Shown here in pieces: positions 1-7,681 of a stretch of 64,000 bases of DNA; position 1 is the stretch's first letter, and every line of letters starts with the position of its first letter. Position numbers and translations under genes: made by a program. The stretch is taken from the NCBI GenBank assembly GCA_013289695.1, contig JABCZK010000011.1, positions 62,001 to 126,000 on the forward strand. The letters are read 5' to 3'. This DNA is from Acidobacteriota bacterium (lineage in GTDB: Bacteria > Acidobacteriota > Terriglobia > Acidiferrales > UBA7541). The notes under the pieces are model-generated. The model did not search any database. It was not told the DNA's origin and worked only from the letters and a program-made list of their open reading frames with translations.

Positions 1-227
1 AGCTGGACGCTGAGTCCCCAGAAGCTGCCCATCACGGTGAGGGTGAGGACGGCGCCGAGAATGTAGGCAATCCATCCGGTGGAGCCCTTACTAAAAACCA
101 GCACGAAGAAAAACAGGAAGCCCAGCGGCATGATCAGGCTGAAAAACAGAAACGTGCGATTGCGCATGGCGAGGCGCACGCGGATTTTTGTGAGCGTCCA
201 GGTATTCGTGATGGGGTTGGAGGCCAT
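1..227 (-). CDS. ABC-2 type transporter permease, partial (N-terminal part)
   Basis: Membrane subunit of an ABC exporter, cut by the window edge; about 75 N-terminal codons are visible. The start ATG lies 2 nt after the stop of the ATPase gene, so the two are almost certainly co-transcribed and translationally coupled. The visible protein has a short basic N-terminus (MASNPITNTW, then several Arg) followed by a hydrophobic segment at about residues 26-45 and a second one starting near residue 50, which fits the first helices of ABC-2 permeases. The substrate cannot be inferred. The pairing with a DrrA/CcmA-type ATPase supports the call more than the sequence itself does. Confidence 0.75.
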   Translation of the reverse strand, partial: MASNPITNTWTLTKIRVRLAMRNRTFLFFSLIMPLGFLFFFVLVFSKGSTGWIAYILGAVLTLTVMGSFWGLSVQ

Positions 228-229
228 TT

Positions 230-1180
230 TCAGTCCCTCAGCCTGCGGCCGGTCAGCTCGATGAAGACGTCTTCGAGAGAGGGCGAGAACATTTCCAGGC
301 TTTGCAGTTCGTTGTTTTCCGCTTCCAGTTGTTTGACGAGCGCGACGATGGTCCGGGGAGGAAGCGTTGAATGCAAGATGTAAGTACCTTCAAAGTCGCG
401 GCAATCGGCGACGCCTTCGAGCGTGCTGAGAACGCCGTTCGTGAGAGGCCGCGCGAGGCGGACTTCGATGCGCGTGGTCCCAGCAGAGGAATGTTTCAGT
501 TCGCGCGGCGAGCCGGTTTTGATGATGCGGCCGTAGTCCACAATGGCGACGCGATCACAGAGGCGTTCAGCTTCTTCGATGTAGTGGGTGGTGATGAGCA
601 CGGTCTTCTTGTCTTTGCGCAGTTCCTCAATGATGTCGTAGATTTCGCGGCGGACTTGCGGGTCGAGGCCGGCGGTGGGTTCGTCGAGAAACACCACTTG
701 CGGATTATTGACGAGCGCCATGGCTAGGGCGAGGCGCTGTTTTTGCCCGCCGGATAGCTGGCTGTAGAAAGCGTCGCGCTTTTCCTCGAGCTGAAAGCGT
801 TTCAGCAGAGATTCGGTGTCGGCGCGGCTGGTGTAGAAGTTTGCGAATAGGTCGAGCGCTTCCTTGACGCGCAGTTTGTCCGGCAGGGAAGTGGACTGCA
901 GCACGGCGCCGATTTTCTGCTTGAACTCCGAGCCGGCTTTTTCGGGATCGAGGCCGCAGACGCGTGCCGTGCCGCGGTCGGGCGTGCGCATACCTTCCAG
1001 GATTTCGACGGTGGTGGTCTTTCCCGCGCCGTTGGGGCCCAGCAGACCGAAAACCTCACCCTCTTGGACGGAAAAGCTGAGGCCGCGGACGGCTTCGACG
1101 GCGCCATAGCTTTTGAACAGGCCTTCCACTGCGATGATCGGTTCCGGCACGAAAAATGTCCTCAGTGATTGTGGAGCCAT
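230..1180 (-). CDS. ABC transporter ATP-binding protein (DrrA/CcmA type)
   Basis: Cytoplasmic ATPase subunit that would power the permease encoded immediately downstream. Residues about 14-235 form a complete ABC domain: Walker A GPNGAGKTTT, signature LSGGQKQRLALAMAL, Walker B VVFLDEP followed by TAGLDP, and the switch histidine in ITTHYIEEA. The last 80 residues match the C-terminal extension typical of the drug or antibiotic-type exporters that pair with ABC-2 permeases, ending in SPSLEDVFIELTGR. At 316 aa it has normal length. The gene begins 8 nt after the alkyltransferase-like gene, so the three minus-strand genes look like one operon. The transported substrate is unknown. Confidence 0.93.
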   Translation of the reverse strand: MAPQSLRTFFVPEPIIAVEGLFKSYGAVEAVRGLSFSVQEGEVFGLLGPNGAGKTTTVEILEGMRTPDRGTARVCGLDPEKAGSEFKQKIGAVLQSTSLPDKLRVKEALDLFANFYTSRADTESLLKRFQLEEKRDAFYSQLSGGQKQRLALAMALVNNPQVVFLDEPTAGLDPQVRREIYDIIEELRKDKKTVLITTHYIEEAERLCDRVAIVDYGRIIKTGSPRELKHSSAGTTRIEVRLARPLTNGVLSTLEGVADCRDFEGTYILHSTLPPRTIVALVKQLEAENNELQSLEMFSPSLEDVFIELTGRRLRD

Positions 1181-1188
1181 CTTCTATA

Positions 1189-1551
1189 TCACACTCGTGA
1201 TTTCGGCGCGACTCGGCGGGAGGGTCTGCGTTTTGCTTGGCGAGGTTTAGTGCGCGATTTTGGCGACCAGGCGAACAGCTTCATGTCAATTCTTGCGCCT
1301 GCGAAGGGCACACCTTCGCTGGCGAGGAGGCGGCGCTGCAGGCTGGCGTGCGGTTCCGGCATTGTTACTTTGCCGCCTGCGCCAATAACGCGATGCCAGG
1401 GAATGCCCCGGCCGTTCGGAGTTGCCGCCATGGCATAACCGACGGCGCGAGCGCCACCGGGCAGGCGCAGGGCTTTAGCAAGCTCGCCATAAGTAGTAAC
1501 CCGACCGCGCGGAATTAGTTTCACGAGCCGATAGACGGGATCCCAGGACAT
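1189..1551 (-). CDS. atl: Alkyltransferase-like protein (ATL), DNA damage recognition
   Basis: Related to O6-alkylguanine-DNA alkyltransferase, but the active-site motif PCHRV reads PWHRVI here with Trp at residue 52. Loss of the acceptor Cys is the defining mark of ATL proteins, which bind O6-alkylguanine lesions and hand them to nucleotide excision repair rather than dealkylating them. Also visible are the helix-turn-helix start IPRGRVTTYGELA and the Arg-finger-like region RAVGYAM. A basic C-terminal tail (about residues 95-120, rich in Arg and Lys) extends beyond the usual domain. An AGGTGG Shine-Dalgarno sits just before the ATG. The gene is first in a probable operon with the ABC genes, without obvious functional link. 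Confidence 0.9.
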   Translation of the reverse strand: MSWDPVYRLVKLIPRGRVTTYGELAKALRLPGGARAVGYAMAATPNGRGIPWHRVIGAGGKVTMPEPHASLQRRLLASEGVPFAGARIDMKLFAWSPKSRTKPRQAKRRPSRRVAPKSRV

Positions 1552-1887
1552 TTTCCACCTCTCATGACAGTTTAATCGAATTGTGGCGGCGCTGCGGCAT
1601 CAACGTGGTGCAGAGGGTTTGCGCTGTGCAGAAGCCCTTGGATGAGCGGCGGGAACGATGAAATCTAACTGCGATGGTGTCAAATAAATGAGGCGTCACG
1701 CTGGAAACGAGCGCCTGCCAGCGCTGAGAACGCTGCAACGAGTAATGACGGATACGATACAGTGCAGACAATCCAACCGTTCGTACTATTGCTCTCGTAG
1801 TGGACCACCCATACACTACGTATCAGCATCTAAGTACGTAGTCGTGCAGAGCATTTTAGAACTTGCCCCGCTCGAAGAGGAGGTGTT
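1552..1887. other. Intergenic region with a perfect inverted repeat upstream of the 1888 gene
   Basis: No convincing gene. Small frames here lack a ribosome binding site and protein-like composition. The region carries the perfect inverted repeat ACTACGTA / TACGTAGT (1815-1822 and 1835-1842), listed separately, and probably the promoter of the downstream two-gene unit. Confidence 0.5.
1815..1842. promoter_or_regulatory. Perfect 8-bp inverted repeat, candidate operator
   Basis: ACTACGTA at 1815-1822 and TACGTAGT at 1835-1842, separated by 12 nt, about 45 nt before the GTG of the 1888 gene. The half-sites resemble the TACTACA/TGTAGTA arms bound by BlaI/MecI-type repressors, but the spacing is longer than in known operators. 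A transcript hairpin is the alternative. Confidence 0.35.
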
Positions 1888-2322
1888 GTGGCTTTTGTTC
1901 GACGCAAAGGCAACACCTACTTTCTGGTGCACAACGTGCGCCGGCAGGGCAAAGTGCAGCAATTGCATTTAGCGCGGCTGGGGGAACGGCCGCGAATAAC
2001 GGACGATGTGGTTCGCAAGGTATCGCGGAATCACCCGTTTCTCGATCTGGACTGGTCGCATCTGCGTGAGCAGGTGAATGGGCGGATCGAGTTATTCGAT
2101 ATTCGGTCGCCGTATGTGCAGAACCTGATGCATTCGTTGAGAAACCTTAACCTGGACCTGGCCGACCTGTCGCCGCCGATGTTGCTATTGGCAGATCGAG
2201 CCAATTCGAGCCGTGAACTGGTCACGCAATTACGGTTGTTGCGGTCAACACTCGATGTGAAGTTGGATCAATTCGAGCGAACGGAACCGCGCAATCCGGA
2301 AAGCGGCAGAAAGTTCCGGTAG
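1888..2322 (+). CDS. Hypothetical protein, 144 aa, partner candidate of the AAA+ ATPase
   Basis: GTG start preceded by an excellent Shine-Dalgarno (AGGAGG). I do not recognise a characterised family. The N-terminus (MAFVRRKGNTYFLVHNVRR) has alternating basic and aromatic residues and resembles the small beta-rich leader seen at the start of some transposases and DNA-binding proteins. The middle reads as amphipathic helices (about residues 65-135, with heptad-like Leu) and the C-terminus is hydrophilic. Codon use is like its neighbours. The gene ends 12 nt before the AAA+ gene, so the two are probably one transcript and the product may be an adaptor or substrate-recruiting partner; that role is inference from position only. 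Confidence 0.7.
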   Translation: MAFVRRKGNTYFLVHNVRRQGKVQQLHLARLGERPRITDDVVRKVSRNHPFLDLDWSHLREQVNGRIELFDIRSPYVQNLMHSLRNLNLDLADLSPPMLLLADRANSSRELVTQLRLLRSTLDVKLDQFERTEPRNPESGRKFR

Positions 2323-2334
2323 GGGAGTGACACC

Positions 2335-3555
2335 GTGGGCGCGCAGGCATTACAACTAGACCCGACCCAGCGCAGCGTGGAATCTCGGGATTTTGAAGCC
2401 GGGCTGCGGCGGAAGATTGTGGGGCAGGACGAAGCGGTGCAAGCGGTGGTGGACTTGTACCAGGTGTTTCGCGCCGGGTTGAATTCGCCGGGACGGCCGG
2501 TGGGGAATTTGCTGTTTTTGGGCCCGACGGGCGCGGGGAAGACGCGCGTCGTCGAGGCTACGGCCGAAGTGCTGTTTGGAGATCCGCGCGCGGTGATCAA
2601 GGTGGACTGCGCTGAGTTCCAGCACTCACACGAAATTGCAAAATTGATTGGATCGCCTCCGGGATATTTGGGCCACCGCGAAACGCATCCGCTGATCACG
2701 CAGGAAGCGCTGGCGCAGTACCACACCGAGAAGCTGAAAATTTCATTTTTGTTGTTTGACGAAATCGAGAAGGCTTCGGATGCGTTGTGGCAATTGTTGC
2801 TCGGAATTCTGGACAAGGCCACGCTTACGCTTGGAGACAACCGGCGAGTGGATTTGTCGCAGACGATGATTTTCATGACGTCGAACTTGGGCGGAGTGGA
2901 GATCACCGAGCTGATGACCGGCGGGCTGGGATTTGCGCCGCTGCAACGCGCGGAAACCAAGGCAGGCCTCGACGAGAAAGTGGAGAAGACCGCGTCGGAG
3001 GCTGCGAAGAGGAAATTCGCGCCGGAGTTCATGAACCGCATTGACAAGGTGGTGGTGTTCCACCCGCTGCGTTCGGCGCAGCTGGAACAAATTCTGGAAA
3101 TTGAACTCGGGATGGTGCAACAGCGCGTGCTGGAGACTGCGAAGGGAAGATTCCTGTTCCGCGTGACGCAGCCGGCGCGGGAATTCTTACTGAAAGAAGG
3201 CACGGACATGAAGTACGGCGCGCGGCATTTGAAGCGCGCGATCGAGCGGCACGTGGTGTATCCGCTGGCAAGTTTGCTGGCAACCGAGCAAGTGTCGCTG
3301 GGCGATGTGATTTCGATTGACTGGCACGGCGGGGAATTGGGCTTGACGTTCCTGAAAGAAGCCGAAGGCGCGCTGGTGCCGATGCCTTCTCCGGCAACAG
3401 ACCGTCTCACCGAAGCGGCAGCGGCGAGTTCGGATGGGCGCACCACGCTGTTTCCCGCGGCGATTGCGGCGGCCGAGCTCACTTCGACGCAGAGGGTGGC
3501 TCCCGCGGCGACGCGCGGCTTGCCGATCGAAAAAGCCAAGCTCGACAAGAAGTAG
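2335..3555 (+). CDS. Stand-alone Clp D2-type AAA+ ATPase
   Basis: A single HSP100-type AAA+ module without the Clp N-domain or the first ATPase ring. Visible landmarks: Walker A GPTGAGKT (residues 63-70), pore-loop equivalent GSPPGYLGH (107-115), Walker B LLFDEIEKA (139-147), sensor 1 TSN (182-184), arginine finger in EFMNRID (R235) and sensor 2 GARHLKRAIER (295-305), followed by the small C-terminal subdomain. This is the layout of the ClpA/ClpB second ring. After residue 340 comes a 65-residue Ala/Pro-rich tail. All catalytic residues are intact, so an active hexameric remodelling ATPase is likely. It starts with GTG and follows the 144-aa gene by 12 nt. Its substrate and any peptidase partner are unknown. 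Confidence 0.88.
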   Translation: MGAQALQLDPTQRSVESRDFEAGLRRKIVGQDEAVQAVVDLYQVFRAGLNSPGRPVGNLLFLGPTGAGKTRVVEATAEVLFGDPRAVIKVDCAEFQHSHEIAKLIGSPPGYLGHRETHPLITQEALAQYHTEKLKISFLLFDEIEKASDALWQLLLGILDKATLTLGDNRRVDLSQTMIFMTSNLGGVEITELMTGGLGFAPLQRAETKAGLDEKVEKTASEAAKRKFAPEFMNRIDKVVVFHPLRSAQLEQILEIELGMVQQRVLETAKGRFLFRVTQPAREFLLKEGTDMKYGARHLKRAIERHVVYPLASLLATEQVSLGDVISIDWHGGELGLTFLKEAEGALVPMPSPATDRLTEAAAASSDGRTTLFPAAIAAAELTSTQRVAPAATRGLPIEKAKLDKK

Positions 3556-3577
3556 AACGGCTAGTTTCCAGTTCTTC

Positions 3578-3625
3578 GCGGCGAGCGTCGTGGGATTTCA
3601 CCAGGCTCGCCGCGATTTGTTTTTT
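3578..3625 (+). terminator. Probable intrinsic terminator after the AAA+ gene
   Basis: GCGGCGAGC (3578-3586) pairs perfectly with GCTCGCCGC (3605-3613) across an 18-nt loop and is followed within 3 nt by a T-rich run (TTTGTTTTTT). It lies 22 nt after the stop of the AAA+ gene, in the right orientation to end that transcript. Confidence 0.7.
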
Positions 3626-3717
3626 GGTCCGCGGTTCATAGAGCAGAAATTTCGTCCCGCCATCCCGCGCCTTGAGCGACTCTCTGTCGGCGGTTCCCAG
3701 AAATCGAAAACTCTCGC

Positions 3718-4230
3718 TTACGATCCCGGCTCGGTCCACGGTTCGTCGAAGCTGCCGCCATAAATATTGGGAACTTTGGCGCCCATGGGCCGGAGGTAGG
3801 CACTCAACTGGCCGCGGTGGTGGATCGAATGGTGCAGCATGAACTGGAGATATAGCACGGTAGGGTTATTGTAAATGCCGAAGAAGGGGCGAGGAGTGGC
3901 CCAGAATTCGGGGGAAAGCTTGCTGACTTGCGGCAATTTTGATTCAAAGCTGTCTTCGTAAAGAGCCAGGATGTCTTCCGTGTTAGCTAGATCCGCAGGC
4001 ATCGAATCGTCGTCCATCTCGAATTTGCCGGTAAGGAATCCATCGAGAAACCAGACATCGGAAGAAGCGATATGCCACGCGAGTTCGAGGGCGCTGCGCG
4101 AATCCGGGTGCGGGCGGTAGCTTTCCTTGGCGACCGGGATCGCTTTGAGAACGCGGCGAGTGGTGAGGTACTCCTTCTGTACCTGGGGCAGCAGAGTCTC
4201 TGCGAAAAAGGCGGCTTGTTCGGGTGTCAC
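3718..4230 (-). CDS. DinB-like four-helix bundle protein
   Basis: A 170-aa protein of the DinB/YfiT superfamily, metal-binding four-helix bundles often acting as thiol-dependent transferases (mycothiol or bacillithiol type) or of unknown function. The three expected metal-ligand histidines are visible: one in LELAWHIASSD (about residue 52) and the pair in MLHHSIHHRGQLSAYLRPMG (about residues 131-139), the hallmark C-terminal motif. No signal peptide, so cytoplasmic. It stands alone, convergent with the AAA+ gene. The substrate cannot be deduced. Confidence 0.85.
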   Translation of the reverse strand: MTPEQAAFFAETLLPQVQKEYLTTRRVLKAIPVAKESYRPHPDSRSALELAWHIASSDVWFLDGFLTGKFEMDDDSMPADLANTEDILALYEDSFESKLPQVSKLSPEFWATPRPFFGIYNNPTVLYLQFMLHHSIHHRGQLSAYLRPMGAKVPNIYGGSFDEPWTEPGS

Positions 4231-4376
4231 GCTGGTCCTCTTTCTGGTGCAATTCGGTAGTGTTTAAGGCAAAGCTCAATATTCTGATGGTCACATACAT
4301 TATGCCAGCAAACGGGCACGGTGCGCGAGAGCCGCTGCAGCGCTGCTTTGTTTGTGACTCTCAAAAGTCGCCGGTG

Positions 4377-5894
4377 CTACGCGGGCTTCCAACGAAGAAT
4401 CGGTTTGCGCGCGGCGGCGACTTCGTCGAGGCGGCCGACGCGTGTGGAATGTGGAGCAGTCTTCACCAGATCAGGAGTGGCGTCGGCTTCGGCGGCGATG
4501 GAGCGCATCGCGTCAATAAATAGGTCGCACTCCTGCTTCGATTCGGATTCCGTTGGCTCGATCATCATCGCTCCCGGAACGATGAGCGGGAAGGCCGTGG
4601 TGTACGGGTGGAAGCCGTAATCAATTAGGCGCTTGGCGATGTCCATCGTGTTTACGCCTTTCGCTTTTTGGCGCGCATCGCTGAAGACGACTTCGTGCAT
4701 GGAGGGCAGGTTATACGGGAGATCGAAATAAGGCTCGAGATTCTTGCGAATGTAATTCGCGTTGAGCACGGCATCTTCGGTGGCCTGGCGGATTCCGGAA
4801 CCGTAAGCGAGCGTGTAGGCTAGGGCGCGCAGCAGCACACCGAAATTTCCGGCGAAGGCGCGGACGCGTCCCACGGATTTCGCGCGATTGTGATCGAGGG
4901 CATAGGTGCCGTCCGGTTTCTGCACGATTACGGGAACCGGCAGGAACGGCTCGAGGATTTTCTTGGTGAGCACAGGACCGGCGCCGGGACCTCCGCCGCC
5001 GTGCGGAGTGGAAAACGTTTTGTGCAGGTTCAGGTGCATCACGTCCACGCCGAAATCGCCGGGGCGCGTGACGCCGGCGAGCGCGTTCATATTGGCGCCG
5101 TCCATATAGAGCAGCGCGCCGCGTTCGTGGAGGATGGCGGCAATTTCGGCAATGCGTTCTTCGAAGACGCCGAGCGTGCTGGGATTGGTGAGCATCAGCG
5201 CGGCGACATCATCGGTGACAAATTCGCGCAAGTGATCGGTATCAATCTGGCCGCGGCTATTGGATTTGATGTTCTGCACTTCGTATCCGGCGATCACGAC
5301 TGAAGCGGGATTGGTGCCATGCGCGGAATCGGGGATCAGGACTTTGTGGCGCGGGTTGCCCTGGCTCTCGAGGTACGCGCGAATCATAAGCAAGCCGGTG
5401 AGTTCGCCCTGCGCGCCGGCGGCGGGCTGCAGCGTGGCCGCGTCCATCCCGGTGATGGAGAGCAGGCACTTCTGCAGATCGTGCAGGATGCGCAGGCAGC
5501 CCTGCGAGACTTCGGCGGGCTGCTCGGGATGCTCGCAGGCGAGGCCGTCGAGGCGGGCGACGAATTCGTTGACGCGCGGATTGTATTTCATGGTGCAGGA
5601 GCCGAGCGGATACATGCCGAGATCAATCGCGTAATTCCATGTGGAAAGGCGCGTGAAGTGGCGGATGACTTCGATTTCGCTGACTTCGGGGAAACCTTCG
5701 ATCGCAGCGCGCGTGAATTCGGAGCCTAGAGCTTTCGCGGGATCGACGGCGGGGACGTCGAGCGGCGGGAGTTCCATACCGCGTTTGCCGGGGGCGGATT
5801 GTTCGAAGATCAGGCCTTCGTTCTGGCTGACGTGCGCGCGAGCTTTGCCTACATTCTTGATGGGCGTTTCGAGATCGGTGATTTTGGGATTCAA
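4377..5894 (-). CDS. gcvPB: Glycine dehydrogenase (decarboxylating) subunit 2
   Basis: C-terminal half of the split P protein of the glycine cleavage system. It carries the pyridoxal phosphate and, with subunit 1, decarboxylates glycine and transfers the aminomethyl group to the lipoyl arm of GcvH. The PLP lysine lies in NLHKTFSTPHGGGG, and the conserved GSCTMKYNPR and PTESESK regions are present. Length (505 aa) is typical. The start is TTG, with an AAGGAG about 9 nt upstream and no better ATG; it follows gcvPA by 13 nt. It is the last gene of the minus-strand unit gcvT-gcvH-gcvPA-gcvPB. Confidence 0.97.
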   Translation of the reverse strand: MNPKITDLETPIKNVGKARAHVSQNEGLIFEQSAPGKRGMELPPLDVPAVDPAKALGSEFTRAAIEGFPEVSEIEVIRHFTRLSTWNYAIDLGMYPLGSCTMKYNPRVNEFVARLDGLACEHPEQPAEVSQGCLRILHDLQKCLLSITGMDAATLQPAAGAQGELTGLLMIRAYLESQGNPRHKVLIPDSAHGTNPASVVIAGYEVQNIKSNSRGQIDTDHLREFVTDDVAALMLTNPSTLGVFEERIAEIAAILHERGALLYMDGANMNALAGVTRPGDFGVDVMHLNLHKTFSTPHGGGGPGAGPVLTKKILEPFLPVPVIVQKPDGTYALDHNRAKSVGRVRAFAGNFGVLLRALAYTLAYGSGIRQATEDAVLNANYIRKNLEPYFDLPYNLPSMHEVVFSDARQKAKGVNTMDIAKRLIDYGFHPYTTAFPLIVPGAMMIEPTESESKQECDLFIDAMRSIAAEADATPDLVKTAPHSTRVGRLDEVAAARKPILRWKPA

Positions 5895-5907
5895 ACCTTA
5901 TAGCTCC

Positions 5908-7254
5908 TTAAACGGGTCTTTCGAGAATGCGACGGACCGCGACGGCGAAGCGTTCGATTTCGGCGCGCGGCGCGGTTTCGGTGACGCAGATAACGGCACG
6001 CTTGGTAAGCTCCGGATATTGCGTGCCGAGCGCAAACGGGCCGATGATTTTTTCCTTCAGCAGCTCGGCGTTGATCATTTTCACCGAGCGCGGAAATTCG
6101 AGCGAAAACTCGTTAAAAGTGGGGCCGCCGAAAACGCGCCGCACGCCTGGAATTTTTTCAAGTTCCGCCTGCGCGAAGCGGGCTTTGGCGAGATTTTGCA
6201 GCGCCTGTTCGCGCAAGCCTTCCTTTCCGATCAAGCACAGGTGAATGGTGGCGGCCAGAGCGTAGAGGGCCTCGTTGGTGCAAATGTTGGAGGTGGCCTT
6301 CTCGCGGCGAATGTGTTGTTCGCGGGTGGCGAGCGTGAGCACGAATCCGCGATTGCCGGCGGCGTCTGTAGTTTGTCCGGCAAGGCGGCCGGGCATCTGG
6401 CGCACGAATTTTTCGCGAGTGGCGATCACGCCGACGTAGGGGCCGCCGTAACTGGGTGGAATGCCGAACGCTTGACCTTCCATGGCGACGATATCGGCTT
6501 CGGCCGGCGGTCGAACGATGCCGAGCGAAACAGCTTCGGTGATGGCGGTGACCAGCAGCGCGCCGGAACCGTGCGCGACTTCGGCCAGCGCGGGCAACTC
6601 TTCCAGAATGCCGAAAAAATTCGGTGATTGCACGACCACAGCCGCTGTGCGCGCGAGCGTTTCCGGTTTCAGCGCGGCGCGATCGAGCTGCCCGGACGCG
6701 GTGTAGCCGATTTCTTCAATCTCCAAGCCGAGATTTTTCGCATACGTGGTCAGAACCTGGCGATATTCAGGGTGCACCGAGCGCGCGACAAGCACGTGGC
6801 GGCGGCCGGTGAGGCGTTCGGCCATCAGGACCGCTTCGGTGAGCGCGGTGGAGCCGTCGTACATGGAGGCGTTGGCGACTTCCTGGCCGGTGATCTGGCA
6901 CATCAAAGTTTGAAACTCAAAAATAGCAGTGAGCGTGCCTTGCGCGAATTCGGCTTGGTACGGTGTGTAGGAAGTGAGGAACTCGCCGCGTTGGATCAGC
7001 GCGTCGGCGGCGACGGAACGCAGATGTTGGTACACGCCGGCGCCGAGAAATGAAACGTAGCCGCGCGCATTTTCCGCGGCGCGCGCCTGGAAATATTGAA
7101 TGATCTCGGCTTCGGAAAGCGGGCCGGGCAGATCGAGCGGGGCGCGCAGCCGGAATTTTTCCGGAATGGATTTGAAAAGCTCTTCGACGGAGCGCGTCCC
7201 GATAGCAGCCAGCATTTCCTGGCGCTCGGAGGGGCTTTTAGGGAGATAGCGCAT
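5908..7254 (-). CDS. gcvPA: Glycine dehydrogenase (decarboxylating) subunit 1
   Basis: N-terminal half of the split P protein; it forms a heterotetramer with GcvPB. It has the expected start MRYLPKSPSERQEMLAAIG, the glycine-rich YVSFLGAGVYQH, and the SMYDGSTALTEA segment characteristic of the alpha subunit. Its 448 aa is normal. The ATG overlaps the gcvH stop by 1 nt (TGATG arrangement), which indicates translational coupling. The split form is common in Gram-positives, archaea and many deep-branching phyla, whereas Proteobacteria usually carry one long gcvP. Confidence 0.97.
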   Translation of the reverse strand: MRYLPKSPSERQEMLAAIGTRSVEELFKSIPEKFRLRAPLDLPGPLSEAEIIQYFQARAAENARGYVSFLGAGVYQHLRSVAADALIQRGEFLTSYTPYQAEFAQGTLTAIFEFQTLMCQITGQEVANASMYDGSTALTEAVLMAERLTGRRHVLVARSVHPEYRQVLTTYAKNLGLEIEEIGYTASGQLDRAALKPETLARTAAVVVQSPNFFGILEELPALAEVAHGSGALLVTAITEAVSLGIVRPPAEADIVAMEGQAFGIPPSYGGPYVGVIATREKFVRQMPGRLAGQTTDAAGNRGFVLTLATREQHIRREKATSNICTNEALYALAATIHLCLIGKEGLREQALQNLAKARFAQAELEKIPGVRRVFGGPTFNEFSLEFPRSVKMINAELLKEKIIGPFALGTQYPELTKRAVICVTETAPRAEIERFAVAVRRILERPV

Positions 7255-7652
7255 CAGGCGGAGTGTTCCTTGGCTTGCTCGGCGATGTAGGCCTGATAGG
7301 CGGTTGCGTCCATCAGGGCCGCGACTTCTTTCGGATCCGCGAGCTTGAGCTTGATGAGCCAGGCGGTGTTGTGCGGGTCGGTATTGATTTTTTCGGGCGC
7401 GTCAATCAGCAGAGGATTCGTTTCGGTGACTTCGCCGGACACGGGGCTATAGATTTCGCTGACGGCTTTTACCGATTCCACGCTGCCTAAAGACTTGCCT
7501 GCGGAAATCTTCGCCTTTACTTTGGGCAGCTCCACGAATACCACATCGCCCAATTCCTGCTGCGCGTAATCGGTGATACCGATGGTGCCGATGTCACCCT
7601 GAAGTTTGATCCACTCGTGATCTTTTGTGTAGCGATAGTCGGCTGGATACAT
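7254..7652 (-). CDS. gcvH: Glycine cleavage system H protein
   Basis: Small lipoyl carrier that shuttles the aminomethyl intermediate between the P, T and L proteins. The lipoylation lysine is in the hallmark SVESVKAVSEIYSPVSGEV (K at about residue 63). The N-terminus YRYTKDHEWIKLQGDIGTIGITDYAQ is diagnostic. Length 132 aa is normal. An AAGGGG Shine-Dalgarno precedes the ATG. It lies between gcvT and gcvPA on the minus strand. The lipoate synthesis and L-protein genes are not in the window. Confidence 0.98.
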   Translation of the reverse strand: MYPADYRYTKDHEWIKLQGDIGTIGITDYAQQELGDVVFVELPKVKAKISAGKSLGSVESVKAVSEIYSPVSGEVTETNPLLIDAPEKINTDPHNTAWLIKLKLADPKEVAALMDATAYQAYIAEQAKEHSA

Positions 7653-7681
7653 GATGCCCCTTTCGATTGGATGCGCGCGAG

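Noticed and set aside
2268-3548. 426-aa minus-strand frame opposite the AAA+ gene
   Set aside because: Antisense to an intact AAA+ domain; Ser/Cys-rich with no recognisable feature.
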